Part shown: in pieces, positions 1 to 9,082 of the stretch
Layout of the letters: every line of letters starts with the position of its first letter
Position numbering within the stretch: position 1 is the stretch's first letter
Origin: Myxacorys almedinensis A
Lineage (GTDB): Bacteria > Cyanobacteriota > Cyanobacteriia > Leptolyngbyales > Leptolyngbyaceae
Direction: 5' to 3'
Assembly: GCF_010091945.1 (NCBI RefSeq)
Contig: NZ_WVIE01000017.1
Location: 1-64,000, forward strand
DNA length: 64,000 nt
Translations under genes and position numbers: made by a program
Notes under the pieces: model-generated
The model's database searches: none
The model's input: only the letters and a program-made list of their open reading frames with translations
Told to the model about the DNA's origin: nothing

Positions 1-2114
1 ACCAATTTGGAGATGAACAACTTGTTTTTGCGGCTCATCAATTAAGGCATAAGCAGCTTGCTGTACCTGATCGTGCAAAAACTTGTAGTCTTGAACTAAC
101 AAGTTTTCGCCTAATTCAGATAGAGGTTGAATTAATCCAGCTTGGATGGCTGCTAGTAAATCTAGAGAAATTACTTTCGGCGATTTTTCACAAGCGATCG
201 CCAATGTCTCTAAATCAAACTCAGATCCAACACAAGCCGCGATCGAGAGAATTTGCTGTGTTGCTTCCGACAATTTCTGCAACTGACGCAGCAGCAACTC
301 CACTACATTATCCGTGATATCTTGAGCTTCAATCTCAGCCAAGTTCCATTGCCAACTCAACTGTTGGGCATCAAAGGTCAACAGATTTTCGCCATCCAGC
401 AACTTCAAAAATTCACCGACAAAGAAGGGATTGCCCTCAGTTTTACGGGACACCATTTTGGCGAGGGAATGAACCGTTTCAGGAGTGTGATGGAGTGTCT
501 CAGCTAACAGTTGGCTCAACGATTCCAATGTTAAGGGGGTCAGAATGATGTCCTGAAGGATTGCTCCCTGGTTTCGCAGGCTCTCTAGTGTCAAAATTAA
601 TGGATGCGTCGGAGTCACTTCGTTATCTCGATAAGCTCCGATCAAAGATAGAGATTGGATTTGCTCGTCAAGTAAGATCAGTTCGATTAACTTCAGCGTC
701 GCAGCATCGATCCCCTGGAGATCGTCTAAAAAGATCACCAGGGGATGCTCTTTTGCACAAAATACCCGTACAAACCTTTGAAACGTCAGATTGAAGCGAT
801 TCTGCGATTCTGTGGCTCCAACTTCGGGTACAGGCGGCGGCTTGCCAATGATCAACTCAACTTCGGGAATGACATCAATGATGACTTGTCCGTTGCCGCC
901 CAAAGCCGTGAGGAGACGCGATCGCCACACTTCCATCTGCTCGTCTGGTTCCCCTAAGAGGTGCTGCACCAACTTTTGCAGGGCATCGACGATCGCGCTG
1001 TAGGGAACATTGCGCCTGAATTGGTCAAATTTACCGGAGATGAAATAGCCGCGCTTTGCGGTGATCGGTTTATAGAGTTCCTGTACTAATGCTGTTTTGC
1101 CAACGCCAGCATCACCAGAAACCAGCATCATTTCACGGACTCCCTCACTCCCAGCCACTCGGTCAAACGCCACCCATAATGCTTCAATCTCTGCCGCTCG
1201 TCCATACAGTTTTTGAGGAATGCAAAACTGTTCAGACACATCTTGCAGTCCCAATTGCATCGATTCAATTCGACCCACTTCTGCCAGTTGTTGAGCGCAA
1301 CGTTCGAGATCGGCTTTGATTCCCCAAGCACTCTGATAGCGATCCTCCGCATTTTTCGCCATCAGTTTCAAAATCAGGTCTGAAATGGGTTTGGGCATCG
1401 TAGCGTTCAATTCATGCGGGAGAATCGGTGGTCTAGCAATGTGACAGTGAACTAGCTCCAGGATGTCTTGGGTGGGAAACGGCAACTGTCCCGTTAACAG
1501 TTCATAGAAGGTGATGCCCAATGAATAAAAATCAGTGCGATAGTCGAGCCTCCGGTTCATCCGTCCGGTTTGCTCTGGGGAAAGATAGGCGGGGGTTCCT
1601 TCCAGTAGATGCAGATTTTTGAACGTGGGATTCGTGCGGCTGAAGCGAGTGGCAATGCCAAAATCAATGAGTTTGACCACGCCAGTATTCGGATTAAAGA
1701 CAATGTTGCCAGGATTGATGTCCTTATGAATGACGTGAGCCGCATAGAGTTTGCCCAGAGTATCAGTAAGGGCGATCGCAACATCCAAAAAATTGACAGA
1801 GGCATGGGGCAGAAGTCCGATTGCTGCCGCATCCAGTATTCTAAAGACTCTCCACCAAAGTCTTCCAAGAGAATCACCAGCGTGCGCTGATAGTCTTGCT
1901 GACTGTATGCCTTGACAACGCCTTCAATGTTGAGGGAACGGGTAATTTCATATTCCTGCCGATAGCGAGTTAATTCCTGAAGAGAGGGATAATTCTGCTT
2001 GAGAACTTTGGTAATCACGGCACAATTCTCCCGCTCTCTAATGCCCCGATACACGAGAGAAGCCAAGCGCTCATAGATTTTGCTGTGGATCGTGACTCTA
2101 GGCAGGGTAATCAT
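1..2114 (-). CDS. Ser/Thr protein kinase fused to AAA-type ATPase (frameshifted, 3' part outside window)
   Basis: The N-terminus is a Hanks-type kinase and the following part is a STAND/AAA-type ATPase, the arrangement of large cyanobacterial signalling kinases. After a shift of frame near 1813 the minus strand reads HKDINPGN (catalytic loop), LIDFGIATRF (DFG motif) and GTPAYLSPEQTGR (activation segment). Around 1100 there is a Walker A, SGDAGVGKTAL. The frame then stays open to position 1, so the C-terminal sensor or output domains are not visible. The start at 2114 follows AGGGGAG. The first frame runs to a stop at 1557 but loses kinase similarity after the residues SDF; one extra T in the TT at 1813-1814 would restore the reading frame. 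This could be a real lesion or a sequencing error. Confidence 0.78.
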
Positions 2115-2203
2115 GGAATGCTCCCCTGACGAAGGACTGTCAGCCGTCTTCCAAAGTATATCGCTTGCCAAACTTCAGAAAATTAAGCTTCTTGGTGGAT
2201 TTT

Positions 2204-2908
2204 TTAAGGACTTTCCAATGACCTCTTTTCAGACGGACTGCTCGACTGGAGAACCCAAACTTGCTCAAGATCATAAAACTCTCCACGCTGCTGGATCGCA
2301 AATCCATTCAGTAACAGCGCCAGCCACACTTGCACCAACGGCATCTTGAGCGATCGCTGAAGTCGCAACAATGGAACAGCTTGATTGCGTTGACTCAGCC
2401 ATTCTTGAATCGCGGCTCCCCACTCAGACACATCTTCCGCGTGTGCCAGTGCTAAAGCTTGCTCATACGCCACTTCCGGATCAACGACCTGGATCACGTC
2501 ATGCAATGCCTCAATCAATTGCATTGGCTCCACTTCTACTACAATCGATCGTGAATCGGTCTCACTCACTTCAATCGGTTTGCGCGGCAAGGTATCCAAT
2601 GGCTCGATGTACTCATCAAACTCGATTTGCATGGTCTGCCGCACATACTGGTCAAACGCTGTTTCACTCATGATCGGACCATCTTGGCTTGCGGTTGCCA
2701 GAATTTCTTCAAAGGCTCGCTGAGATCGCGCTGCAAACACGGCGGTAATCTGCGAGATGGCTTCCCCTGCCACCTGCAACTGTCCCGCGCACTCTAAATC
2801 AACGATCGACGCTTCCACCTCCTGCCACAGTTGATCCAACTCTGCTGTCTCTGGTGACTGAGCCGCTTCCTCTAGCACCTTCCATAGCGGCAATTGGAGT
2901 TGTCTCAT
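2204..2908 (-). CDS. Conserved-looking hypothetical protein, last gene of the DUF4058 operon
   Basis: No family is recognised. The product is about 234 residues, acidic and mostly helical in appearance, with no signal peptide or membrane segment. The start MRQLQLPLWK at 2908 is preferred over the more distal 2950 because its ATG overlaps the stop of the upstream gene as ATGA, which suggests translational coupling. The C-terminal part (RLQRSLKMPLVQVWLALLLNG) looks like a small winged-helix-like segment, but this is impression only. Its role is probably linked to the two genes before it. Confidence 0.6.
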   Translation of the reverse strand: MRQLQLPLWKVLEEAAQSPETAELDQLWQEVEASIVDLECAGQLQVAGEAISQITAVFAARSQRAFEEILATASQDGPIMSETAFDQYVRQTMQIEFDEYIEPLDTLPRKPIEVSETDSRSIVVEVEPMQLIEALHDVIQVVDPEVAYEQALALAHAEDVSEWGAAIQEWLSQRNQAVPLLRLQRSLKMPLVQVWLALLLNGFAIQQRGEFYDLEQVWVLQSSSPSEKRSLESP

Positions 2909-3408
2909 GCGACCACCAACGGATGATGCAGACACGGATGCATCGGACATTGCTGCGGGTCAATGCGCTCGAGACTGGCAAACTTACGAGTTCCGTATTC
3001 CTCATCTAACAATGCGAGTAACTTCCGAACATACAGATGAACTTGACTCGGAACCATGCCAACACAGTGAATCGGTTCAACGATCGCAATCTGTTGCTGT
3101 CCCTGCCAGACTTGCGCCGAAATCGCATGAACTGGAGTATCCCCGCCCGCAGCCCGATACACCACTAACACCGCATAGTAGAGATACGCAAATTCTGGAA
3201 TCTCTACTTCTAATGTCTTCAGCACCGATTCTTGCCGCGAACGATTGCGCTGTTGGTTTTTACGATCGCGATGACGCGCATACGATCGCCGACTGTAGCA
3301 AACTTTCGGATTCCAGCAGCCATCGCCCTCTGACCCATGCAACGCTTGCGCCTGTGCCGCATCGAGCATCGCACATTTTTGACACTTCAAGGGAATCGCC
3401 TTTGCCAC
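2905..3408 (-). CDS. CxxC zinc-binding-like conserved hypothetical protein
   Basis: A 167-residue protein of unknown function. Its N-terminus carries CQKC and, further on, GCWNPKVC, which together look like a four-cysteine metal site. An Arg/Lys/Gln-rich stretch follows (residues about 40-58), and a second Cys pair, QQCPMHPC, lies near the C-terminus. I place the start at the GTG at 3408 rather than the ATG at 3447: GGAGG sits five bases upstream of the GTG and overlaps the stop of the DUF4058 gene (GGAGGTAA), whereas the ATG would give a 37-base overlap. The end overlaps the next gene by ATGA. Sandwiched in a tight operon, it probably acts with DUF4058. A nucleic-acid-binding role is only a guess from the basic stretch. 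Confidence 0.68.
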   Translation of the reverse strand: MAKAIPLKCQKCAMLDAAQAQALHGSEGDGCWNPKVCYSRRSYARHRDRKNQQRNRSRQESVLKTLEVEIPEFAYLYYAVLVVYRAAGGDTPVHAISAQVWQGQQQIAIVEPIHCVGMVPSQVHLYVRKLLALLDEEYGTRKFASLERIDPQQCPMHPCLHHPLVVA

Positions 3409-3410
3409 GA

Positions 3411-4208
3411 TTACCTCCGGATCGGTGCTAACACCGTATTCAGCCAATCTTGCTGCACTTCGGACAACTTCGGAGGGGGAAGCGGTTGGCGATAATCGAT
3501 TCGAGTCGCATAGCGAGCGCGATCGTAAAGCTGGTCAAACACAGCTTGCAATGCCAAAACAGGTTCTGGTTCACCTGGCTTCAAGGGAATCGGAATGTCC
3601 GGCAGCGGTTGATCGAGCATTACCGCATAAAGATCGGCGATCGGGCGCTGCTCACTGCGACTCACCAAAATTCGATAAGTGGCATCCGTTCGCATTCCGT
3701 GCATCGCCATTGGTTTCGCGCCCCGCAACAAGTCTAATTCTACCAAATGCGTTTGACTCGCCAAAATCAATCGGCGTTTCTTTTCATAGTCTGCTCGTCC
3801 ATCTTTCGCTCGCTTGTTGGTGGGAGAGAGCAACTCAACGATCGTAATCACTTCATCGGTTCCCATCTCGCGCACTTCGAGATAGCGCTGGTATAGTTCG
3901 ATCTGCATCGGCAGCGATACTTTTTCTGGTTGGACTTGAGTGGCGACACTTCCTGTCGGTTGCTCGATCTCTACCCCTGATTTTGCCTCACCGCGTTCCG
4001 CAAACACAATCGCATCGGGAATCCCAATCAAAATCTCATCGTCTTGATCATCGGTTTGATACGTGCGAGACTCCACTTCAACGTAGTACTGCGTTCCCAG
4101 TTGCAGTGCGATCGCATCCGCAATCGCCACCATAAAGCGAGTGTGAAACGAAGACCAGAAGGCGGCATATTCAAGGTAGGGGTCCATTCCAGGAAAAGAC
4201 GATGGCAT
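3411..4208 (-). CDS. DUF4058 family protein
   Basis: The N-terminus MPSSFPGMDPYLE is the hallmark of the DUF4058 family, which is widespread in cyanobacteria and of unknown biochemical function. The 265-residue length is normal for the family. Internal family-like segments include IGIPDAIVF, VTIVELLSPTNK (written here as ITIVELLSPTNK) and ILVSRSEQRP. These resemble the beta-strand plus E-x-[LS] organisation of Uma2/restriction-like folds, an inference. GGAGTC precedes the ATG at 4208. It is the first gene of a three-gene minus-strand operon with the CxxC protein and a hypothetical protein. Confidence 0.88.
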   Translation of the reverse strand: MPSSFPGMDPYLEYAAFWSSFHTRFMVAIADAIALQLGTQYYVEVESRTYQTDDQDDEILIGIPDAIVFAERGEAKSGVEIEQPTGSVATQVQPEKVSLPMQIELYQRYLEVREMGTDEVITIVELLSPTNKRAKDGRADYEKKRRLILASQTHLVELDLLRGAKPMAMHGMRTDATYRILVSRSEQRPIADLYAVMLDQPLPDIPIPLKPGEPEPVLALQAVFDQLYDRARYATRIDYRQPLPPPKLSEVQQDWLNTVLAPIRR

Positions 4209-4418
4209 GGCGACTCCGAAGAACAGAATGAAAACTTGAGATCTTTATCCGATGACTGCTGAACCTCTAGGATTTGGACGATCGCTCAAATCTTAGCCCT
4301 AGATTTTGAAAAAAGCCTCACACTCACCCCCTCTAGAAACCTCAACCCTATACATATTGAGCATTTTCAAATTTTTCTAGTTTGATCTTACCACGCCTCG
4401 CCACTTTGTCTTAGACTA

Positions 4419-4456
4419 TTCATATTCGAGATAATGTTAATTATCTCGAATATGAA
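4419..4456. repeat. 17-bp perfect inverted repeat just upstream of a tyrosine recombinase
   Basis: The arms are TTCATATTCGAGATAAT (4419-4435) and its exact complement (4440-4456), with a 4-base centre GTTA. The element ends 17 bases before the ATG at 4474. It could be an operator for the recombinase, a recombination core site, or a hairpin in the leader. The rest of 4209-4418 is AT-rich and shows no gene. Confidence 0.75.
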
Positions 4457-4473
4457 GCTAGAGCAAATATACT

Positions 4474-5475
4474 ATGCAGCGCGACGACAGCGTTCCACAA
4501 CCCAGACTCCTTCATATTGAGGCGGATTATTCTCCAGCAGTTTCTAAAGCTGATTCGCGTACAGACCTGCGACTGTTGCGAGTTGAGGAGTATTTACAGG
4601 CGCGATCGCTCTCGGTGAAAACGCAGAGAGCCTATCGTCAGGATTTACAGCATTTCTTGCGCTGGACAGACAAGGCTTGGGCTGCGGTGACAGCGAGACA
4701 AATCACGCAGTTTAAGACGCATCTGTTGAGAACGGAAGATGGTGAACGGGTGTTGTCAGATGCAACCGTGAAGCGAATTTTAGGGACGTTGAAGGCGTTT
4801 TATGGTTGGTTGTGGCGATCTGGCTATGTTGATCGCGATCCCACCCTCGAAGTGCAGTTGCCAAAATTAGCAGAACCGGAAGCCGATAATTTGACCGATG
4901 AACAAGTCGAAAAGATTTTAGCGGCGGTGATAGGGATGAAATTGTGCGATCGCAATCTGGCATTGTTTGCCGTCTTGCAGCATGGTATTCGAGCAGAAGC
5001 AGCGACATTGTTGAATGTCGGCGATTTTGATGGGAAACACTTGTGGGTACGTCAGGACAAAGCCGACAGTAAAGGGGTTGTCCCGCTCGATGATGAAGGG
5101 GTGCAGAAGATTCAGGCGTATCTAGGGTGGCGAGTGAGTCAAGGGGAGGTGTTGCAACCGGAGAGTCCATTATTTGTGTCGGCTTCGCGGCGCAATCGGG
5201 GGGCGCGGATTGGGTATGACACGATCGATAAGCTCGTCTGTCAATTGCGTGAGCAAACGGGGATTGAGTTTCACGCGCATCAGTTTCGCCATACCTATGC
5301 GACGAACTTGGTGCTTGATGGCATGAATCCGTATCATGTGATGACCTTAACACGGCACAAGTCGGTGCAGAGTTTTCGACGCTATACGAAGGCGGCAGAC
5401 CAGCAAGCGGCAGAAGCGGCATTCTACGAAACAAAACGGCGCAAGCACAAGACGGAACCACCCTTGGAACAGTAG
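4474..5475 (+). CDS. Tyrosine recombinase/phage-type integrase (XerC/D-like), copy 1
   Basis: A 333-residue tyrosine recombinase, which would cut and rejoin DNA through a 3'-phosphotyrosine. The N-terminal SAM-like DNA-binding domain spans about residues 35-130 (VEEYLQARSLSVKTQRAYRQD). The catalytic residues are all visible: Arg in QHGIRAEAATLL, a Lys in the beta-hairpin DKADSKG, HxxR in HAHQFRHTYA, His in LTRHKS and the nucleophile Tyr in FRRYTKA. Family length is normal. It is clearly paralogous to the recombinase at 10810, which has the same VEEY-QARSL and TRHKS context. A strong inverted repeat lies directly upstream. Both recombinases read plus, while the Tn7-like operon between them reads minus. 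Confidence 0.9.
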   Translation: MQRDDSVPQPRLLHIEADYSPAVSKADSRTDLRLLRVEEYLQARSLSVKTQRAYRQDLQHFLRWTDKAWAAVTARQITQFKTHLLRTEDGERVLSDATVKRILGTLKAFYGWLWRSGYVDRDPTLEVQLPKLAEPEADNLTDEQVEKILAAVIGMKLCDRNLALFAVLQHGIRAEAATLLNVGDFDGKHLWVRQDKADSKGVVPLDDEGVQKIQAYLGWRVSQGEVLQPESPLFVSASRRNRGARIGYDTIDKLVCQLREQTGIEFHAHQFRHTYATNLVLDGMNPYHVMTLTRHKSVQSFRRYTKAADQQAAEAAFYETKRRKHKTEPPLEQ

Positions 5476-5680
5476 CAGATTCACTTTGGATCACAGGCAG
5501 TAAACAGAAAAAGGGGCTGTGGCGACGATGCTGGAACAAAATTGAAGATAAAGTTCGATCGGAGTAGTTCTGGATCTCGATCTATCTCGATCTCATCCCT
5601 CTTCTGTTACCTTCGTGAGATAGAAATTAAGCTGAAAGAAGCTGTGTTTCCACTAAACTCCTGATGTTGCGTCAACCTAT

Positions 5681-5731
5681 TTGTGACTTAAAGCATAAGT
5701 TGAGCAATTTTTTCACTTTATGCTTTCAAAA
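5681..5731. repeat. TnsB-binding-type end repeats, tniQ-side end
   Basis: Two boxes lie head to head. The minus strand reads TTGCTCAACTTATGCTTT at 5707-5690. The plus strand reads TTTTTCACTTTATGCTTT at 5709-5726, a weaker copy that overlaps the end of the tniQ frame. The first is the mirror partner of the terminal box at 10762. The divergent arrangement is unusual for a Tn7-type end, where internal boxes normally point the same way. Confidence 0.65.
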
Positions 5732-6648
5732 CCAGGGAGGCAAAGCTGAACTCCATCAACAGAGCCACTTAGCAGGTTCAGCCCCTCAATACAGGAAATG
5801 CCCAGTTTGTAACACCGCTTCAGAAACGCTGTTAACTGAGGCTTTCGTCGTCTTTGAGGGAACTGGTCAGAGGGAGCCAGTTGAAGTGAGGGTGTAAACG
5901 CTAACAGTTCCCCAATCGCGTCAGCACACCAAAACAGCCAGCGTTTCTTCTTTAGATCTTCGGGTCGAAATACCGTCGGCTCCACGCTTCGTCCCAGCCA
6001 AGCTCCACAATTTGAGCAGTATCCCAGTCGTGCGCTGAGCCGGAGAAACGGTTGCGGATGACGACAATACAAACACCAGAGTTGTAAATAGCAGTGGTGT
6101 TGTGGACAGACATTCACCCCCTCAAGCGACCACATTAATGGTTCAGTATAGATTGCGCCTGACTCTCGCCATTCCTGATAACACATGGGACACCAAAACG
6201 GTTCTGTGTGAAAGGCATGAGTGAGGGAAAATAGCGGTCTCCAGGGTAATAGGGTCAAGCACGCTAGATCTTGTCGCAAGGTCAGCGTTTCAAGGGCATG
6301 CACAATTCGTTTCACTGGCTGACTTGCGGCTAACCACGCTGTTGCGGTTGTTTCTTGCAACAGTTTTGGATTTCGCTGCCAGATCGCCCAACTTACTTGC
6401 CATGCGTCTGCTCTCGACAGCCGTGGTGATTGACTGTAAATGAGAAACCAGGGGGTGATCTCATATCGAATCAAAGCGCCTACTGCAACTTGGTGAGCCT
6501 CTGCTAGTCGCGACAAATAGCTGGTTAAGCTTTCTACCCTGGCGGTGCCAAGTCCACCTGGTTGAAGGGAATAGAGATGACTGCGCCTGGGTAGTTTTGG
6601 GGTCTCCAAATCCCATGTACTGTAGAGCGGCACATCCTCAACCACCAT
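5713..6648 (-). CDS. tniQ: TniQ/TnsD-family target-selection protein
   Basis: TniQ proteins pick the insertion site and recruit TnsC in Tn7-like elements. This one is about 311 residues. The family-like N-terminus LESLTSYLSRLAEAHQ (VESLTSYLSRLAEAH here) is followed by cysteine-rich zinc-ribbon modules: CPMCYQEW, CPQHHCYLQLWCLYC and CSNCGAWLG. The start at 6648 (MVVEDVPLY) is chosen because GGAGGAG precedes it by five bases; the ATG at 6681 would overlap tnsC by 44 bases. It is the last gene of the operon, and its stop lies inside an end-repeat box. The length fits a short TniQ more than a long TnsD with a C-terminal attachment-site reader, so the target is unknown. Confidence 0.88.
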   Translation of the reverse strand: MVVEDVPLYSTWDLETPKLPRRSHLYSLQPGGLGTARVESLTSYLSRLAEAHQVAVGALIRYEITPWFLIYSQSPRLSRADAWQVSWAIWQRNPKLLQETTATAWLAASQPVKRIVHALETLTLRQDLACLTLLPWRPLFSLTHAFHTEPFWCPMCYQEWRESGAIYTEPLMWSLEGVNVCPQHHCYLQLWCLYCRHPQPFLRLSARLGYCSNCGAWLGRSVEPTVFRPEDLKKKRWLFWCADAIGELLAFTPSLQLAPSDQFPQRRRKPQLTAFLKRCYKLGISCIEGLNLLSGSVDGVQLCLPGFESIK

Positions 6649-7744
6649 GCTCTCCTCCTCCGACTGGACGACGTTTTGCAAGGGGTTGTCCCACTGGTCT
6701 GCCCTGTTGTTGTGCCTTAGCCGCTACTGCAATCGGTTGATTGGCTGGCACCGGTGCAACCTCCAGTCCTAAAGCAATCCGGAGGGTTGAAGATGCTGTT
6801 CGAGGTTCTAGCTGAGCTTCACCCACATTGGCTTCTGTTAATAGCACCATGCACTGTTCCAATGACCAGGCATGGTTTTCCAAATGCCCAACCGTCAGCG
6901 TTCTCGCCCCCTCTTCCAGGGCCGCTACTAACGCACGAGATAGCCAGTCTTTGAGGATACCAACGCAGCCAATGCTACGCTCGTAACAATACTCCCAGTG
7001 ACTCAAGAGATCTGGCTCTTCGGGGAATGGCAAATGCCGTTGAAAGGTCTGAACAATGCCTCTAAATGCCTTCAAGTCTTCTGTGTTTTCTGCTCTGTAC
7101 CGGGGAAGGTGGATATCCATACTGCGGCGGCACAACTGAGCATTGAGATTTCGCAGAACTAGCAGATCATAGGTGCCTGCCAGTACGAATTGAACACCTG
7201 TTAGATTTGCGAGTGACTTAATGCAGTCGGTTTGGTCTTGTAAAATGCGAGCACTAGCGACTTTCGCTAGATTCTGAGCTTCGTCAATGTAGAACACCTT
7301 TAATTGACGCTGGTGCAGTGCAGACTCCAACAATGTTCTCAATTTCAGATTGGTTAGACGCTGATGCACTGGGAAGTGGATGGTCGGTTCTTGAACGGCT
7401 TTGAGTGCCCGTAAATAGAAATCTTTCCAGTCAAAGTTGCGAAACTCCGGTGTGGCAGCCTCCACTCCAGTAATCGGAATGCATCCTGTGTTCTCTGCCA
7501 AGGTTGGGAGAGTGGACTCCAGCATCTTCTGTGTGATTCGCCGGAGTAAGGTTGATTTGCCCACCCCAGTCGGTCCAAATAAAAACAGCAGCGCAGTACC
7601 CGCTGGCTCCTCAACAGTACGCATCAATTTTTGAGCTGCCTCCAGCAATTTTGGGTGTGCCATTGTGTAGCGGTGGAAGTAGGCAATCCGGTCAACAACG
7701 GGTTGCCTCAGCAAGGTGAGTGGAAAGCCTGCATCTGATTCCAT
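6638..7744 (-). CDS. tnsC: TnsC/TniB-type AAA+ transposition regulator
   Basis: This AAA+ ATPase would bridge target selector and transposase. It shows Walker A FGPTGVGKSTLL (residues about 54-65), Walker B VFYIDEAQNLAK, and the downstream segment GVQFVLAGTYDLL that carries the sensor region in TniB proteins. The length of 368 residues is between TniB (about 300) and canonical TnsC (about 550). The start ATG shares a base with the tnsB stop (TAATG), so the two are probably translationally coupled. The C-terminal 60 residues are Ala/Gln/Pro-rich and may be the contact region for TniQ or TnsAB, an inference. Confidence 0.9.
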   Translation of the reverse strand: MESDAGFPLTLLRQPVVDRIAYFHRYTMAHPKLLEAAQKLMRTVEEPAGTALLFLFGPTGVGKSTLLRRITQKMLESTLPTLAENTGCIPITGVEAATPEFRNFDWKDFYLRALKAVQEPTIHFPVHQRLTNLKLRTLLESALHQRQLKVFYIDEAQNLAKVASARILQDQTDCIKSLANLTGVQFVLAGTYDLLVLRNLNAQLCRRSMDIHLPRYRAENTEDLKAFRGIVQTFQRHLPFPEEPDLLSHWEYCYERSIGCVGILKDWLSRALVAALEEGARTLTVGHLENHAWSLEQCMVLLTEANVGEAQLEPRTASSTLRIALGLEVAPVPANQPIAVAAKAQQQGRPVGQPLAKRRPVGGGEHGG

Positions 7745-8994
7745 TAAAACTCTCCATAATACATAGGGGTTTCTGTTATTAGAGCAGCCTTGTGAAGGGG
7801 CAACATTTCCGCCTCGGCAGGTTGTTCTGTTTCAGCAGATGGCGTAGCTAATAGCTGGCTGGGTGAGCTACCACTAGCAGTACCAAAACCAAGGTCTGGG
7901 TTAGCAGTTTCTGGCGATTGTGTTGCTACTTGGGTTGCCAGCAGCAATTGATGGTGTTCTAGTGCGCGTAGACGCTGCTCCAAAAACTCCCCTTCTTTTG
8001 CCTGCTGGGAGTTGAGGAATTCCACCAGTTCCTTGTCGGTAATGGTTAGGGTTTGCCCATTGATGCGCTTGCGCTCAGTTAACTCCGCACTAATGAGTTG
8101 AATCTCCCGCTCAGAGCGACTCTGCAAGTCCAGATAATAGGCTGAAAGGCACTTCACCCATTGTCCTTGCACCAGTGCGTAGGCCTGACTAATATCAAAC
8201 GGGTCGTAGCGAACTTCAACCATTGATTGCTCAACCACAGGCTCTCGAAAGGCATTCGACCAGTAGTAGATATTGTGAATTTTGACTCCACGACCAGGTT
8301 GCACTTTCCGTTTTCCTCGCTCCGGTGCTGGTAGAGTTAGCATCTGGAAGATCTCATCGTAGGCAACATGCCGCTGCCATCGACTGCCGCTCGTGACCAG
8401 TCCGGTTTCAAACGCAAAGCGTGGGCTTTGTCCCAGGGCTGGATGTTCTCGCTGGTCATAGATTTCATAAGCCCACTGACATAGCACAGTATAGAGGTCA
8501 GGAAGTGTCCAAACCGCAAGAGTCCGTGGATTGACCGCTTTTGTAACCTGACGAACCTGACGAGTAATTTGGGTGTTCCCCTGCAACTCGTGAATTAACT
8601 GGGTGTTTGCTGTACCAAATAACCGTTCAAGCACTGACCCAAACCTGGCATGAGCCGGAGGACGGTGTTTTTTGGTGCAAATGTAATACGTCAAGAGTTG
8701 CTCGAAATAGTGACTGTGAAATTCTGCTCCATTATCTACCACAATCATTTGTGGCAACCGTTGGAAGCGTTGTACGCAGATCCGAGTTACCATCATGCAG
8801 GAGCGATAACTAGGAGCATCAAAGGTCAGATAGACGGCTAGCAATCGCCTGCTGTAAGCATCGACCATGAAGGTTGCCCACGGTCGCCCCAAGGGATGCT
8901 GAAGGTCAATCTCATCCAAGCTAAGGTGAGCAGGTTCTAAGGATTGGAGAGAACTGACCAATTCGATATCGAGTTGGGTATGGTCGATATGCAC
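7744..8994 (-). CDS. tnsB: TnsB-type DDE transposase, catalytic and C-terminal part (downstream frame of a split tnsAB)
   Basis: The RNase H-like DDE core is complete: first Asp in HIDHTQLD, second Asp in VVDNGAEFHS, Glu in ARFGSVLERLFGT. A Mu-type beta-barrel and C-terminal helices follow (YYWSNAFREP onwards). The only standard start in this frame is the GTG at 8994, two codons before the catalytic Asp and without a Shine-Dalgarno, an implausible real start. The same frame stays open upstream to about 9134 and reads VAQTRRREGHRAAIQ then EPFYWELKQ, the missing linker. It continues the TnsA-containing frame if one G is removed from the G8 run near 9108-9115. So the natural product is probably a TnsAB fusion. 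Confidence 0.85.
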   Translation of the reverse strand: MHIDHTQLDIELVSSLQSLEPAHLSLDEIDLQHPLGRPWATFMVDAYSRRLLAVYLTFDAPSYRSCMMVTRICVQRFQRLPQMIVVDNGAEFHSHYFEQLLTYYICTKKHRPPAHARFGSVLERLFGTANTQLIHELQGNTQITRQVRQVTKAVNPRTLAVWTLPDLYTVLCQWAYEIYDQREHPALGQSPRFAFETGLVTSGSRWQRHVAYDEIFQMLTLPAPERGKRKVQPGRGVKIHNIYYWSNAFREPVVEQSMVEVRYDPFDISQAYALVQGQWVKCLSAYYLDLQSRSEREIQLISAELTERKRINGQTLTITDKELVEFLNSQQAKEGEFLEQRLRALEHHQLLLATQVATQSPETANPDLGFGTASGSSPSQLLATPSAETEQPAEAEMLPLHKAALITETPMYYGEF

Positions 8995-9082
8995 AATTTC
9001 AAAGGGACGGCTGCCATGCCGAGGAGTGGTCTGCTTCAGTTCCCAATAAAACGGTTCTTGTTGAATTGCGGCTCGGTGTCCT

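Noticed and set aside
8994-8994. GTG at 8994 as a genuine tnsB start
   Set aside because: It lies two codons before the catalytic Asp with no ribosome-binding site, and conserved linker sequence continues upstream in the same frame.
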